Counted from the first letter of the stretch, positions 9,223-16,398 are shown. The stretch: 64,000 nucleotides of DNA from Maribacter caenipelagi (GCF_004364175.1 NZ_SNZW01000011.1:62001-126000), one strand, 5' to 3'. Notes: generated by a model not told the origin, from the sequence alone. Made by a program: numbers and translations.

Positions 9223-10275
9223 ATGACCTCAGAATCTATTCGAGAAATACTGATTGAATTTAACTTCAACGGAAATTCAATAAAGTGGACTCCCTTAAAT
9301 AACGGACTCATCAATGACACTTTTTTGTTTACGGAGGGTGATGGTCGACAATACATTCTCCAGAAAATAAATACCCAAGTGTTTAAAAATGCAGAAATAC
9401 TAATGGATAACATTAGTAATACACTGCCATTTTTAAATGCAGAAGATTATGCACAAATCACTTTCTTACGAACGAAAAACGGGGAACATACTTTAAAGAA
9501 AAATGATGGTCTATGGCGAATGATGACTTACATACCCCAAAGCACCACCTATAACACCACTACAGATAACAACATTGCTTTTGAAGCCGGTCGTATTGTA
9601 GGTCGCTTTCATAGTTTATTAAAAGATGTGGACCTTTCTATAGTTAAAGATACATTGCCAAAATTCCATAACTTGAACCATAGAACTCTAGAGTTTCAAG
9701 AAGCTTTACAAAATGCAGATGCACACAAAAAAGAAATTGCTGCTGTAGCTATTAAAAAGACCCAGTCCTTTTTTAAGGAGCTTCAACAATTACAAACTAT
9801 TAATTTACCAGTTAGAATTTGCCATAATGATACCAAACTAAATAATATTTTATTCTCGGATAGCACTAATAAAGCGTTATGCCTTATTGATCTAGACACC
9901 ATTATGAAAGGGTATTTCTTTTATGATTTTGGCGATGCCATTAGAACAGTGGTAAACAATGCTCCTGAAGATGAACAAAACCACGATTTAATTCATTTCG
10001 ATGAGAATCTATTTGAATCTTTTGTTGACGGATTAGTTCTTAACCAACAACTCTTAACAACTGCCGATAAAGATAGCTTACCATTAGGGACTGTATTTAT
10101 GCCTTTTATTCATGGGTTGCGAGCTTTGACAGATTACTTGAACAACAATAAATACTACAAAGTAACTTACGAGAATCAGAACTTAGACAGATGTACTAGT
10201 CTCTTTAATTTCGCTGAAAAAGCATTAGCTAAAAAAGGTTTTATGGCAGCCTGTATTCAAAAACGACTTGGTTAG
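9223..10275 (+). CDS. NahK-like N-acetylhexosamine 1-kinase / APH-fold phosphotransferase
   Basis: Cytoplasmic kinase of the aminoglycoside phosphotransferase fold, 350 aa. Visible marks are an N-terminal GLINDTFLF and YILQKINTQVFKN (residues 29-55), the Brenner catalytic motif ICHNDTKLNNILF near 201-213, and the metal-binding LIDLDT near 222 followed by FYDFGDAIR. HNDTKLNNIL and IDLDTIMxG are shared with bifidobacterial N-acetylhexosamine 1-kinase, which phosphorylates GlcNAc/GalNAc at C1, so that is the best guess. A choline- or homoserine-kinase-like activity cannot be excluded. It is a monocistronic gene with no sugar pathway genes beside it. Confidence 0.8.
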   Translation: MTSESIREILIEFNFNGNSIKWTPLNNGLINDTFLFTEGDGRQYILQKINTQVFKNAEILMDNISNTLPFLNAEDYAQITFLRTKNGEHTLKKNDGLWRMMTYIPQSTTYNTTTDNNIAFEAGRIVGRFHSLLKDVDLSIVKDTLPKFHNLNHRTLEFQEALQNADAHKKEIAAVAIKKTQSFFKELQQLQTINLPVRICHNDTKLNNILFSDSTNKALCLIDLDTIMKGYFFYDFGDAIRTVVNNAPEDEQNHDLIHFDENLFESFVDGLVLNQQLLTTADKDSLPLGTVFMPFIHGLRALTDYLNNNKYYKVTYENQNLDRCTSLFNFAEKALAKKGFMAACIQKRLG

Positions 10276-10280
10276 TTTGC

Positions 10281-10847
10281 CTATTTTGAAGTTAAATCGT
10301 CTAACAGCACGCGTATTTTTTTACTGTTCCAATCTGCTGCACCCGTTTCTTTTATGATGATTTTTCCCGTAGCATCAATAACATAATTTGTTGGAATACT
10401 ATTTTCTTGAAGAATTTCAGGAGCTTGCATTTGCGGAAAATAGATAGGTAGTTCATAATCCTTTTTAGTAATGAAGCGCTGTACTCTTTCTGGCTCTTCT
10501 TGGGTCAATAAAATAAAATTGACCTTGTCACCGTAGTCTTTAAACAATTCTTGAATTCCAGGTAATTCTGCAATACATGGCGGACACCAAGTTGCCCAAT
10601 AACTTATAAAAGTAACCTTGCCTTTACCTACAGAAATACTTTTGGTATCGCCTTGTAAATTAGTTACTGCATATTGAAACGGAACTATCTGATCCTGATT
10701 TTTTTCATCTTCAACACTTGGTGACCAAACAACTACTTTCAGTTTATTAACAGCTACCTGAATTGGGGTTCTCGTCTGCGGAATTAGCAACAGCAAAATA
10801 AACGCCACAAAAATAATATCACTGATTTTAAATTTTCGCTTTTTCAT
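10281..10847 (-). CDS. TlpA/ResA-like membrane-anchored thioredoxin
   Basis: Thiol-disulfide oxidoreductase facing the periplasm. The 188-aa protein has a basic N-terminus and one membrane anchor (about residues 10-23), then a thioredoxin fold with WATWCPPC (Cys88 and Cys91) and the cis-proline segment SIPTNYVID. The N-terminus keeps no lipobox, so it is anchored by the helix. The WCPPC active site is typical of TlpA/ResA proteins that reduce apo-cytochromes or metallochaperones. It converges on the NahK-like gene with 5 bp between stops. The substrate is unknown. Confidence 0.85.
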   Translation of the reverse strand: MKKRKFKISDIIFVAFILLLLIPQTRTPIQVAVNKLKVVVWSPSVEDEKNQDQIVPFQYAVTNLQGDTKSISVGKGKVTFISYWATWCPPCIAELPGIQELFKDYGDKVNFILLTQEEPERVQRFITKKDYELPIYFPQMQAPEILQENSIPTNYVIDATGKIIIKETGAADWNSKKIRVLLDDLTSK

Positions 10848-10944
10848 GTGGGGTATCAGTCGGGTAATAGAGTGATTCTTTACTAGTTGTATTATATTAC
10901 CTGTCTATTTCAATTAATTTAGAATTTACGTTTAATTGGTTCAA

Positions 10945-11133
10945 TTATGGCTTCTTACTTTCTTTAAGGTATCCATAAAAAACAATCCCGAATAAGCCAA
11001 GCCAAAGTAAACGAAAAAGCCAAATATTCATTTCAAATCCAAAAAATTGACCTGTATCGTTTGTTCCAATAAAACTATATGCTATTTCAATTATTGCTAT
11101 TACCATTCCAATAATTGATGTCATTTTTTTCAT
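10945..11133 (-). CDS. Small two-helix membrane protein, unknown
   Basis: A 62-aa product with two clear hydrophobic segments (about residues 5-21 and 36-55) and a basic C-terminus (KESKKP), likely an inner-membrane hairpin. It follows the 80-aa membrane protein by 47 bp on the same strand. No family was recognised. It is accepted because start, topology and spacing are coherent, but it is short. Confidence 0.5.
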   Translation of the reverse strand: MKKMTSIIGMVIAIIEIAYSFIGTNDTGQFFGFEMNIWLFRLLWLGLFGIVFYGYLKESKKP

Positions 11134-11180
11134 GCTTATGTAGTTTTCTATTCCTAATTATCCGACTAAAATTTTAGCTT

Positions 11181-11423
11181 TTATTTTCTTGAATCCAACT
11201 GCTTTTTTAGCAAATTCATATTCTTTACGTTCAATGGAATAATTGCAGACAACACTATCGGAACTGCCACTAAAGGCGTAAGTCCATCTTGTATAGAAAC
11301 GTAAATAAAGAAAAGTAAAACTCCGGTTAAAACAATTGCCAAGAGCCAAACCATAGTTATTGCTGCTGTATATTTTTTAAGTAATTCTTCTGTACTTAAT
11401 TTTGAGAGTGCTTCTTTGTTCAT
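11181..11423 (-). CDS. Small two-helix membrane protein, unknown
   Basis: An 80-aa product with a soluble N-terminus (NKEALSKLSTEELLKKY), two hydrophobic segments (about residues 22-42 and 49-63) and a basic tail (KNMNLLKKQLDSRK). The overlapping frame at 11158-11349 is a shadow. It sits between the other small membrane gene and the HTH-like gene, all leftward, suggesting a small-gene operon. Function unknown. Confidence 0.55.
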   Translation of the reverse strand: MNKEALSKLSTEELLKKYTAAITMVWLLAIVLTGVLLFFIYVSIQDGLTPLVAVPIVLSAIIPLNVKNMNLLKKQLDSRK

Positions 11424-11461
11424 TGCTATACCTTTTGCAAAATTAAACGAATTAACATAAG

Positions 11462-11731
11462 TTACTCTCCCGCTTCTTCCTTCGACTTATTGTATTTGGT
11501 GAATTCTACCTTTTTGTCTTCTAATATTTTATAGAATCTACGGTGACTAATTTTAAGGTCTTTGGTTATTTCAGCTACCTTTTTCTTTTTTTTCTTGTAA
11601 AGTTTGATCTCTGCCGTTACAGCTTTGTTGAAGTAATATTTGTGAAGTGCATCTACTATCTCTAGCTCTGTTTTGTTGCTAGTACTAGTCAACAGTTCTA
11701 TTTCAGATTTTATTTGTTGTAAGCCCTTCAT
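11462..11731 (-). CDS. Small helix-turn-helix-like protein
   Basis: An 89-aa basic protein. Residues about 51-72 (VAEITKDLKISHRRFYKILEDK) have the spacing of a helix-turn-helix, as in resolvase- or sigma-r4-like domains, preceded by a polylysine stretch (KKKKKK). The N-terminal half is helical. It starts 9 bp after the stop of the 58-aa gene, so the two are probably co-translated. DNA binding is inferred from the motif only. Confidence 0.55.
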   Translation of the reverse strand: MKGLQQIKSEIELLTSTSNKTELEIVDALHKYYFNKAVTAEIKLYKKKKKKVAEITKDLKISHRRFYKILEDKKVEFTKYNKSKEEAGE

Positions 11732-11740
11732 GTCTCTGAA

Positions 11741-11917
11741 TTATTTTTCTGGCATTGGGTCAGAGAACCTAGTTTTTAAATTCTCGTACTTGTCTAAATC
11801 TTCTAAAGAATGGTTACCGTAATCATTGACAATATCAAATTTTACGTTATTGTTTGCCAAGAACGTAGCTACTCTTTCTAGCTCTTCGGGGGAACCTTTA
11901 ATTTCAATTTTTGCCAT
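11741..11917 (-). CDS. 58-aa acidic protein, first gene of the small-gene operon
   Basis: ATG at 11917, TAA at 11743-11741, giving MAKIEIKGSPEELERVATF and ending in DPMPEK. The product is acidic with an alternating start (KIEIKG) followed by a helix (SPEELERVATFLANN), like a short alpha/beta fold. It precedes the HTH-like gene by 9 bp on the same strand. The family is not recognised. An acidic small protein upstream of a basic HTH-like protein could be a regulator pair or toxin-antitoxin pair, but nothing proves this. Confidence 0.5.
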   Translation of the reverse strand: MAKIEIKGSPEELERVATFLANNNVKFDIVNDYGNHSLEDLDKYENLKTRFSDPMPEK

Positions 11918-12132
11918 TATTTACAAATGCGTTTTATTAAGTATTTGCCTAAATTTAATATTATTCTTTCAATTCTGTGCAGTAAAATTCCCTACCAAGG
12001 CATATCTCTTTTAAAGTTAATTGATTTTTTAGATTTTTTGCCGTTGCACTGTTAATTCAATCGATTTTATTAAAAACAGCTTTTGGTTTTTTTTACTTGA
12101 ATGGGGTAATTAAAGTAACACTTACTACCTCA

Positions 12133-12150
12133 TTTACGGGTTACCGTAAA
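12133..12150. promoter_or_regulatory. TTTACGG-N4-CCGTAAA palindrome
   Basis: A perfect inverted repeat with 7-bp arms around GTTA, about 57 bp before the secreted-protein start at 12207. The same core (TTACGG-N4-CCGTAA) recurs at 23221-23238 in front of a lipoprotein gene. The form and place suggest an operator; the factor is unknown. Confidence 0.4.
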
Positions 12151-12163
12151 AGATATTGAGGAA

Positions 12164-12194
12164 GTCTTTTTAGATTTAGAAAATCTAAAAAGAC
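12164..12194. promoter_or_regulatory. Perfect 14-bp hairpin directly before a start codon
   Basis: GTCTTTTTAGATTT (12164-12177) and AAATCTAAAAAGAC (12181-12194) are exact complements around an AGA loop. The hairpin ends 12 nt before the ATG at 12207. No T-run follows on either strand, so it does not look like an intrinsic terminator. A leader hairpin affecting translation or mRNA stability, or a dyad operator, is possible. Confidence 0.45.
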
Positions 12195-12206
12195 CGATAA
12201 AATCAA

Positions 12207-12569
12207 ATGAATTTATTTAAAAAACTATTTATGCTTTTTTTTCTAATAGTAGGTACTATACAAATCAACGCCCAATCTTCTTGTTCTGATTTATTGGCTA
12301 TGGTAAAATCTGAAAGTTACGGGTCTTCTTATTATAGTTATTCTAGCGATGCCATATCTCAAGTTACCTTTTATGAGATTGATGGCGATAATTACAACAG
12401 CTACTATTTTGCCGTTGTTCGTTTTAAAAACTCTTATACAGATTATATTTATCAAGTAGGCTCTAGAACAAAAAGCAATTATGCCATGAACTATTTACAA
12501 AGCGCAGGCGAAGCTTTCTGGAAATACATACAACCTTATAATGAAAATTTAAATTGTGCGCCTAATTGA
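12207..12569 (+). CDS. Secreted small protein, possibly KTSC-like
   Basis: A 120-aa protein with a signal peptide (NLFKKLFMLFFLIVGTIQINAQ, cleavage near residue 22). The mature part is Ser/Tyr-rich (SYGSSYYSYSSDAIS), then shows beta-strands (VTFYEIDG, YYFAVVRFK, DYIYQVG) and a helix (AMNYLQSAGEAFWKYIQPY). The order strand-strand-YxY-helix-aromatic recalls KTSC domains, but this is weak. Two Cys frame the mature protein. It has its own upstream palindrome and hairpin. Function unknown. Confidence 0.6.
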   Translation: MNLFKKLFMLFFLIVGTIQINAQSSCSDLLAMVKSESYGSSYYSYSSDAISQVTFYEIDGDNYNSYYFAVVRFKNSYTDYIYQVGSRTKSNYAMNYLQSAGEAFWKYIQPYNENLNCAPN

Positions 12570-12581
12570 TGTTTTCAATTT

Positions 12582-12709
12582 TTAGCATTTGCAACCATAT
12601 TCTTAACTATATATAATAGCGTTTTCTTTTGTAATGGTTTATAAAATTAGAATGATTATTTTGGTTGTTAGTTTATAGCTTTCTCCCATATTTAAATTAG
12701 CATTTGCAA
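12582..12709 (+). repeat. 13-bp direct repeats in the hsdM promoter region
   Basis: TTAGCATTTGCAA occurs exactly at 12582-12594 and again at 12697-12709, the second copy ending 19 bp before the hsdM ATG. Each contains a TA(n3)TTTG stretch near the Bacteroidota -7 form. They could be operator sites of the restriction locus or a promoter duplication. No other function is seen in this 159-bp gap. Confidence 0.35.
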
Positions 12710-12728
12710 AAAGAATTATAACAAATCA

Positions 12729-14318
12729 ATGACCGAACAAAAAGCACAATTAGAACAACAACTCTGGAACATTGCCAATACCCTACGTGGTAAAATGGAT
12801 GCCGATGATTTTAGAGATTATATACTAGGCTTCATTTTTTACAAGTACCTCAGTAAAAAAATGGAGCTCTATGCCAATGAAGTTTTACAACCAGACGCAC
12901 TCACATTTCAAGAAATTGAAGGGCACAAAATGGAAGCCGATTATATGGCTGCCGTAAAAGATGCAGCTTTAGATAAGCTAGGTTACTTTTTAGCACCATC
13001 TGAATTGTTTAGCGAGCTTGCCCGTAGAGGTAATGCCGGCGGTAAAAGCCAGTTTATTTTAGGGGATCTTGCCAAAGTGCTTAACCATATTGAACAAAGC
13101 ACCATGGGAACCGAAAGCGAAGACGATTTTGGTAACCTTTTTGAAGATTTAGATTTAACGAGCTCTAAACTGGGAAAATCTGAGAATGATAAAAATGAGC
13201 TGATTGTAAAAGTGCTTACGCATTTAAACGAAATAGATTTTGACCTAGAAAATACGGAGAGCGATGTTTTGGGCGATGCCTATGAATACCTCATTGGGCA
13301 ATTTGCCAGTGGTGCGGGTAAAAAAGCAGGTGAATTCTATACGCCACAGCAAGTATCTAGCATATTGGCGCAGTTGGTAACGGTGGGCAAAGACAAGCTA
13401 AAATCGGTCTATGACCCTACCTGCGGCTCGGGTTCTTTACTGTTACGTGTTGCCAAGGCGGTAAAAAATGTAAGTGCTTTTTACGGGCAAGAAATGAACC
13501 CTACCACCTACAACCTTTGCCGTATGAACATGATCATGCACGACGTGCATTACAAAAGTTTTGATATTAAGAATGAAGACACCCTAGAACGCCCACAACA
13601 TATAGACCAACGTTTTGAGGCTATTGTAGCCAACCCGCCCTTTTCTGCCAAGTGGAGCGCCAGCCCGCTTTTTATGAGCGACGACCGATTTTCTAGCTAC
13701 GGAAAATTGGCACCCAGTAGCAAGGCGGATTTTGCCTTTGTACAACACATGGTACACCAATTAGATGATAACGGTACCATGGCGGTGGTTTTGCCGCACG
13801 GGGTTTTATTTAGAGGTGCCGCAGAGGGTCATATTAGAAAGTACTTGATCAAAGACCGTAATTATTTAGATGCCGTTATTGGCTTGCCTGCCAATATATT
13901 TTACGGTACCAGCATACCCACCTGTATTTTGGTATTGAAAAAAACACGCACTTCGGCTCCGCTCAGTGACCGAGTGTTGTTTATTGATGCCAGCCAACAT
14001 TTTGAGAAGGTGAAGACGCAAAATGTATTGCGAGATGTGGATATTGCTAAAATTATTGACACCTATAAAAGTTATACCAGTGGCAATTTTGAAGAAGCCA
14101 CCACAGAAAAATACAGTTACGTAGCTACCAAAGCAGAAATTGAAGAGAACGATTATAACTTAAATATACCCAGGTATGTAGATACGTTTGAAGAAGAAGA
14201 ACCGGTAGACTTAGAAGCCGTAAGCAATGAATTGCGAGCGGTTGCTGAGCGTAGCCGAAGCACCGATGCCACCATTAAGCAATTTTGCGACGAACTAGGT
14301 ATAAACACCCCGTTTTAA
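12729..14318 (+). CDS. hsdM: Type I restriction-modification system, methyltransferase subunit
   Basis: Adenine-N6 methyltransferase of a type I system, 529 aa. Residues 1-150 form the HsdM N-terminal helical domain (LEQQLWNIANTLRGKMDADDFRDY). The SAM-binding motif DPTCGSGSLLL lies near 230 and catalytic NPPF near 302, so the active site looks intact. Two in-frame stretches look like inserted palindromic repeats: TSAPLSDR near residue 410 and AERSRSTDA near 505, encoded at 13951-13971 and 14240-14260. The gene overlaps hsdS by one base (TAATG at 14316-14320). It starts a defence block ending with hsdR at 22108. Confidence 0.95.
   Translation: MTEQKAQLEQQLWNIANTLRGKMDADDFRDYILGFIFYKYLSKKMELYANEVLQPDALTFQEIEGHKMEADYMAAVKDAALDKLGYFLAPSELFSELARRGNAGGKSQFILGDLAKVLNHIEQSTMGTESEDDFGNLFEDLDLTSSKLGKSENDKNELIVKVLTHLNEIDFDLENTESDVLGDAYEYLIGQFASGAGKKAGEFYTPQQVSSILAQLVTVGKDKLKSVYDPTCGSGSLLLRVAKAVKNVSAFYGQEMNPTTYNLCRMNMIMHDVHYKSFDIKNEDTLERPQHIDQRFEAIVANPPFSAKWSASPLFMSDDRFSSYGKLAPSSKADFAFVQHMVHQLDDNGTMAVVLPHGVLFRGAAEGHIRKYLIKDRNYLDAVIGLPANIFYGTSIPTCILVLKKTRTSAPLSDRVLFIDASQHFEKVKTQNVLRDVDIAKIIDTYKSYTSGNFEEATTEKYSYVATKAEIEENDYNLNIPRYVDTFEEEEPVDLEAVSNELRAVAERSRSTDATIKQFCDELGINTPF
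13951..13971 (+). repeat. REP-like repeat inside hsdM, copy 1
   Basis: CTTCGGCTCCGCTCAGTGACC matches the short palindromic repeat TTCGAC/GTnCGCTCAGTGACC that I know as common in Bacteroidota intergenic DNA. Here it is inside the coding frame and encodes the TSAPLSDR insertion. The flanks CACTTCGG and CCGAGTG can pair. Its inverted partner is at 14240-14260 (18 of 21 positions shared). Confidence 0.6.
14240..14260 (-). repeat. REP-like repeat inside hsdM, copy 2 (inverted)
   Basis: The reverse complement reads CTTCGGCTACGCTCAGCAACC, matching copy 1 at 18 of 21 positions in the opposite orientation. It encodes VAERSRST near the HsdM C-terminus. Flanking CGGTTGCT and AGCACCG form a hairpin. It keeps the reading frame. 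Confidence 0.6.
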
Positions 14319-15685
14319 TGGCAGAGGATAATAACAAAAAACAAACGTCATTGCGAGGAGGCACGACGCGGCAATCTGCCAGTCTGGAACACGCAACAGA
14401 CAGATTGCCTCACTCCGCTGGCAATGACGAGCACGAAACGTCTTTGCGAGGCACGAAGCAATCTGCCCAATCAAAAACGCTACCCCTACTACCAAAACTT
14501 CGTTTTAAGGAGTTTGATGGGGAGTGGAAAAGAAAGAAATTAGGTGAGGTTGCTAAAATTATTACTGGTAGTACGCCATCAACTGCTAATGAAGAATATT
14601 ATAATGGTGAAAAATTATTTATTTCTCCTTCTGATATACAGGCAAATAGGTTTGTTTTTGAAACTAAAACAACTTTAACACAACTTGGGTTTAGTAAAGG
14701 ACGAAAAGTAAGAAAGGGTAGTGTCTTGTTTGTTTGTATTGGTTCAACAATTGGTAAAGTTGCTCAATCAACCGAAGAATGTTTAACAAACCAGCAAATA
14801 AATGCATTAGAAGCATTTAAAGAATATTCTAATGAATTTTTATACGGAATATTAGAAAAAAATGGAATTAAAATAAAATTATTAGCTGGAGTTCAAGCTG
14901 TTCCTCAAATTAACAAAACGGATTTTTCAAATTTTAAGTATTTGTTCCCATCCCTCCCCGAGCAACAAAAAATAGCTTCTTTTTTAAGTGCGGTAGATGA
15001 AAAAATACAGCAGCTCAGCAAAAAGAAAGCACTTTTAGAGCAATACAAAAAAGGGGTGATGCAACAACTGTTCTCGGGTAAGCTTAGGTTTAAAGATGAG
15101 AATGGTGAGGACTTTCCGGATTGGGAGGAGAAACGGTTGGGGGAGCTTGCTGAGAGAAATGCTAATAAAAACAAAGAGAATAAAGTAAATTTTGTTCTTA
15201 CCAATTCAGCTACTCAAGGTATTGTTAGTCAAAGCGATTATTTTGATAGAGATATTGCTAATCAAAATAATTTAACCGGGTATTATATAGTAGAACTTAA
15301 TGATTTTATATATAACCCAAGAATTTCAGTACATGCGCCTGTCGGACCTATAAAAAGAAATAAATTACAGCAAGGTGTAATGTCACCATTATATTCTGTT
15401 TTTAAATTTAAAGTAGAGAATTTGGAATATTTTGAATACTATTTCGAAACTGTTAATTGGCACAGATATTTAGAAAACGTGTCAAATATGGGTGCAAGAC
15501 ATGATCGAATGAACATTACAAATGTTGATTTTTTTAAAATGCCAATACCATTTCCGTGTGAAGGGGAAAGAGAAAAAATAGCCAATTATTTATCGGCAAT
15601 AGACACTAAAATAGAAACCGTACACCAACAAATAGAAAAAACGCAAAGCTTTAAAAAAGGGCTGTTGCAGCAAATGTTCGTGTAA
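14318..15685 (+). CDS. hsdS: Type I restriction-modification system, specificity subunit
   Basis: DNA-recognition subunit, 455 aa from ATG 14318 (an upstream in-frame ATG at 14285 lies inside hsdM and is not preferred). Two target-recognition domains are each followed by a conserved coiled-coil spacer: TRD1 about residues 60-210 ending LPEQQKIASFLSAVDEKI, and TRD2 about 265-420 ending EREKIANYLSAIDTKI. Residues about 10-50 (SLRGG..., SLRGTKQSA) are encoded by inserted palindromic repeat DNA and have no counterpart in normal HsdS. The TRDs look more AT-rich than the spacers, as expected if TRDs are exchanged. Functional state is unproven, but the frame is intact. Confidence 0.93.
   Translation: MAEDNNKKQTSLRGGTTRQSASLEHATDRLPHSAGNDEHETSLRGTKQSAQSKTLPLLPKLRFKEFDGEWKRKKLGEVAKIITGSTPSTANEEYYNGEKLFISPSDIQANRFVFETKTTLTQLGFSKGRKVRKGSVLFVCIGSTIGKVAQSTEECLTNQQINALEAFKEYSNEFLYGILEKNGIKIKLLAGVQAVPQINKTDFSNFKYLFPSLPEQQKIASFLSAVDEKIQQLSKKKALLEQYKKGVMQQLFSGKLRFKDENGEDFPDWEEKRLGELAERNANKNKENKVNFVLTNSATQGIVSQSDYFDRDIANQNNLTGYYIVELNDFIYNPRISVHAPVGPIKRNKLQQGVMSPLYSVFKFKVENLEYFEYYFETVNWHRYLENVSNMGARHDRMNITNVDFFKMPIPFPCEGEREKIANYLSAIDTKIETVHQQIEKTQSFKKGLLQQMFV
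14346..14467 (+). repeat. Palindromic repeat element in frame within hsdS
   Basis: The left arm 14346-14378 starts CGTCATTGCGAGG and ends GCAATCTG. The right arm 14400-14429 starts CAGATTGCC and ends GCAATGACG. The arms pair at both ends, so the unit folds as a long hairpin. A second left arm follows at 14439-14467 (CGTCTTTGCGAGGCACGAAG, then CAATCTGCC). This is the Bacteroidota repeat whose translations read SLRGTKQS. The same family flanks the GIY-YIG gene. Confidence 0.75.
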
Positions 15686-15686
15686 G

Positions 15687-15845
15687 GTCATTGCGAGGGA
15701 GGCACGACCGCGGCAATCTGCCTGTTGCGTGTTCCTAAGGAACAGATTGCCGCGCTACGCTCGCAATGACGATACGTGGGCGTGTTCCTAACTTACAGAT
15801 TGCCGCGCTGCGCTCGCAATGACGAATTCAAGGCGCTCGCAATGA
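15687..15845 (+). repeat. Palindromic repeat cluster between hsdS and the GIY-YIG gene
   Basis: It begins one base after the hsdS stop. Left arm 15687-15720 (GTCATTGCGAGGGAGGCACG ... GGCAATCTG), right arm 15742-15770 (ACAGATTGCCGCGC ... CGCAATGAC), a second right arm 15795-15823, and a truncated third at 15831-15845 (GGCGCTCGCAATGAT). It ends 9 bp before the GIY-YIG ATG. Family as at 14346-14467. The repeat number implies local amplification. Confidence 0.75.
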
Positions 15846-15854
15846 TGAATAATT

Positions 15855-16133
15855 ATGAAACCAGGCTATGTATACATACTAACGAACAAAAATAACACCA
15901 CGCTTTACGTTGGGGTTACGGTTAATTTGGGTGAGCGTATACAGCAGCATAAAAACAAACATGATAAAAAATCGTTTACTGCCAGATACAACGTAGACAA
16001 ATTAGTGTACTACGAAGCTTTTCAAGAAATAGGAGATGCCATAGCACGAGAGAAGCAAATAAAAGCAGGCAACAGAGCAAAAAAAATAGCATTGATAGAA
16101 AAGAAGAATCCAGACTGGGAAGATTTAACATAA
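15855..16133 (+). CDS. Small GIY-YIG domain nuclease flanked by palindromic repeats
   Basis: A 92-aa single-domain GIY-YIG protein (UPF0213/UvrC-N-like). YVYILTNKNNTTLYVGVT (residues 5-22) gives the GIY and YVG parts, followed by the conserved Arg in LGERIQQHK (27-35) and Glu in AIAREKQIKAGNR (62-74). All family catalytic positions seem present. Palindromic repeats abut both ends: the last arm stops 9 bp before the ATG, and a new arm starts 2 bp after the stop. This resembles the arrangement of REP-associated transposases with REPs, although the enzyme family differs. A role in moving or cutting the repeats is inference; housekeeping or defence roles remain possible. Confidence 0.85.
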   Translation: MKPGYVYILTNKNNTTLYVGVTVNLGERIQQHKNKHDKKSFTARYNVDKLVYYEAFQEIGDAIAREKQIKAGNRAKKIALIEKKNPDWEDLT

Positions 16134-16134
16134 A

Positions 16135-16184
16135 CGTCATTGCGAGTGTTGCCTTCGTCATTACGAGGGAGGCGCTCGTAATGA
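16135..16184 (+). repeat. Palindromic repeat remnants after the GIY-YIG gene
   Basis: CGTCATTGCGAG (16135-16146) begins 2 bp after the GIY-YIG stop. TCATTACGAG (16158-16167), GGAGGCG and CTCGTAATGA (16175-16184) form a short hairpin of the same family with an A-for-C-type change shared by both arms, which suggests compensating change or gene conversion. Confidence 0.65.
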
Positions 16185-16220
16185 TGATACGAGAGCGTTT
16201 TGAATGAATTAGACATTTGA

Positions 16221-16364
16221 TGCGCGTATTTTTTTGTAGATATTAGTATTAGCGCACACTTTTTTATGTCTGCGCACGTTTTAGAATCAATTCATTAGCG
16301 CATGTTTTTAAGTTAAAAGCTTATGTGCGCACGTAATTTTACAGTGGCGCATGTTTTTTTGCGC
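16221..16364 (+). promoter_or_regulatory. Array of GCGCA(C/T)-type motifs before the fic gene
   Basis: GCGC occurs seven times in 145 bp of otherwise AT-rich DNA (at 16222, 16252, 16272, 16298, 16327, 16347 and 16361). Most copies read GCGCACG or GCGCATG followed by T-runs, in the same orientation; spacings are 30, 20, 26, 29, 20 and 14 bp. The last copy lies 35 bp before the fic ATG (16399). An operator array or a fragment of a degenerate repeat is likely; it is too irregular for CRISPR. Confidence 0.5.
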
Positions 16365-16398
16365 TATCTTAGAGCTTAATCGTATTATTTTTAATACC

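Noticed and set aside
16221..16364. GCGC motif array read as a CRISPR
   Set aside because: Units are too short, spacings vary from 14 to 30 bp and there are no unique spacers or cas genes.
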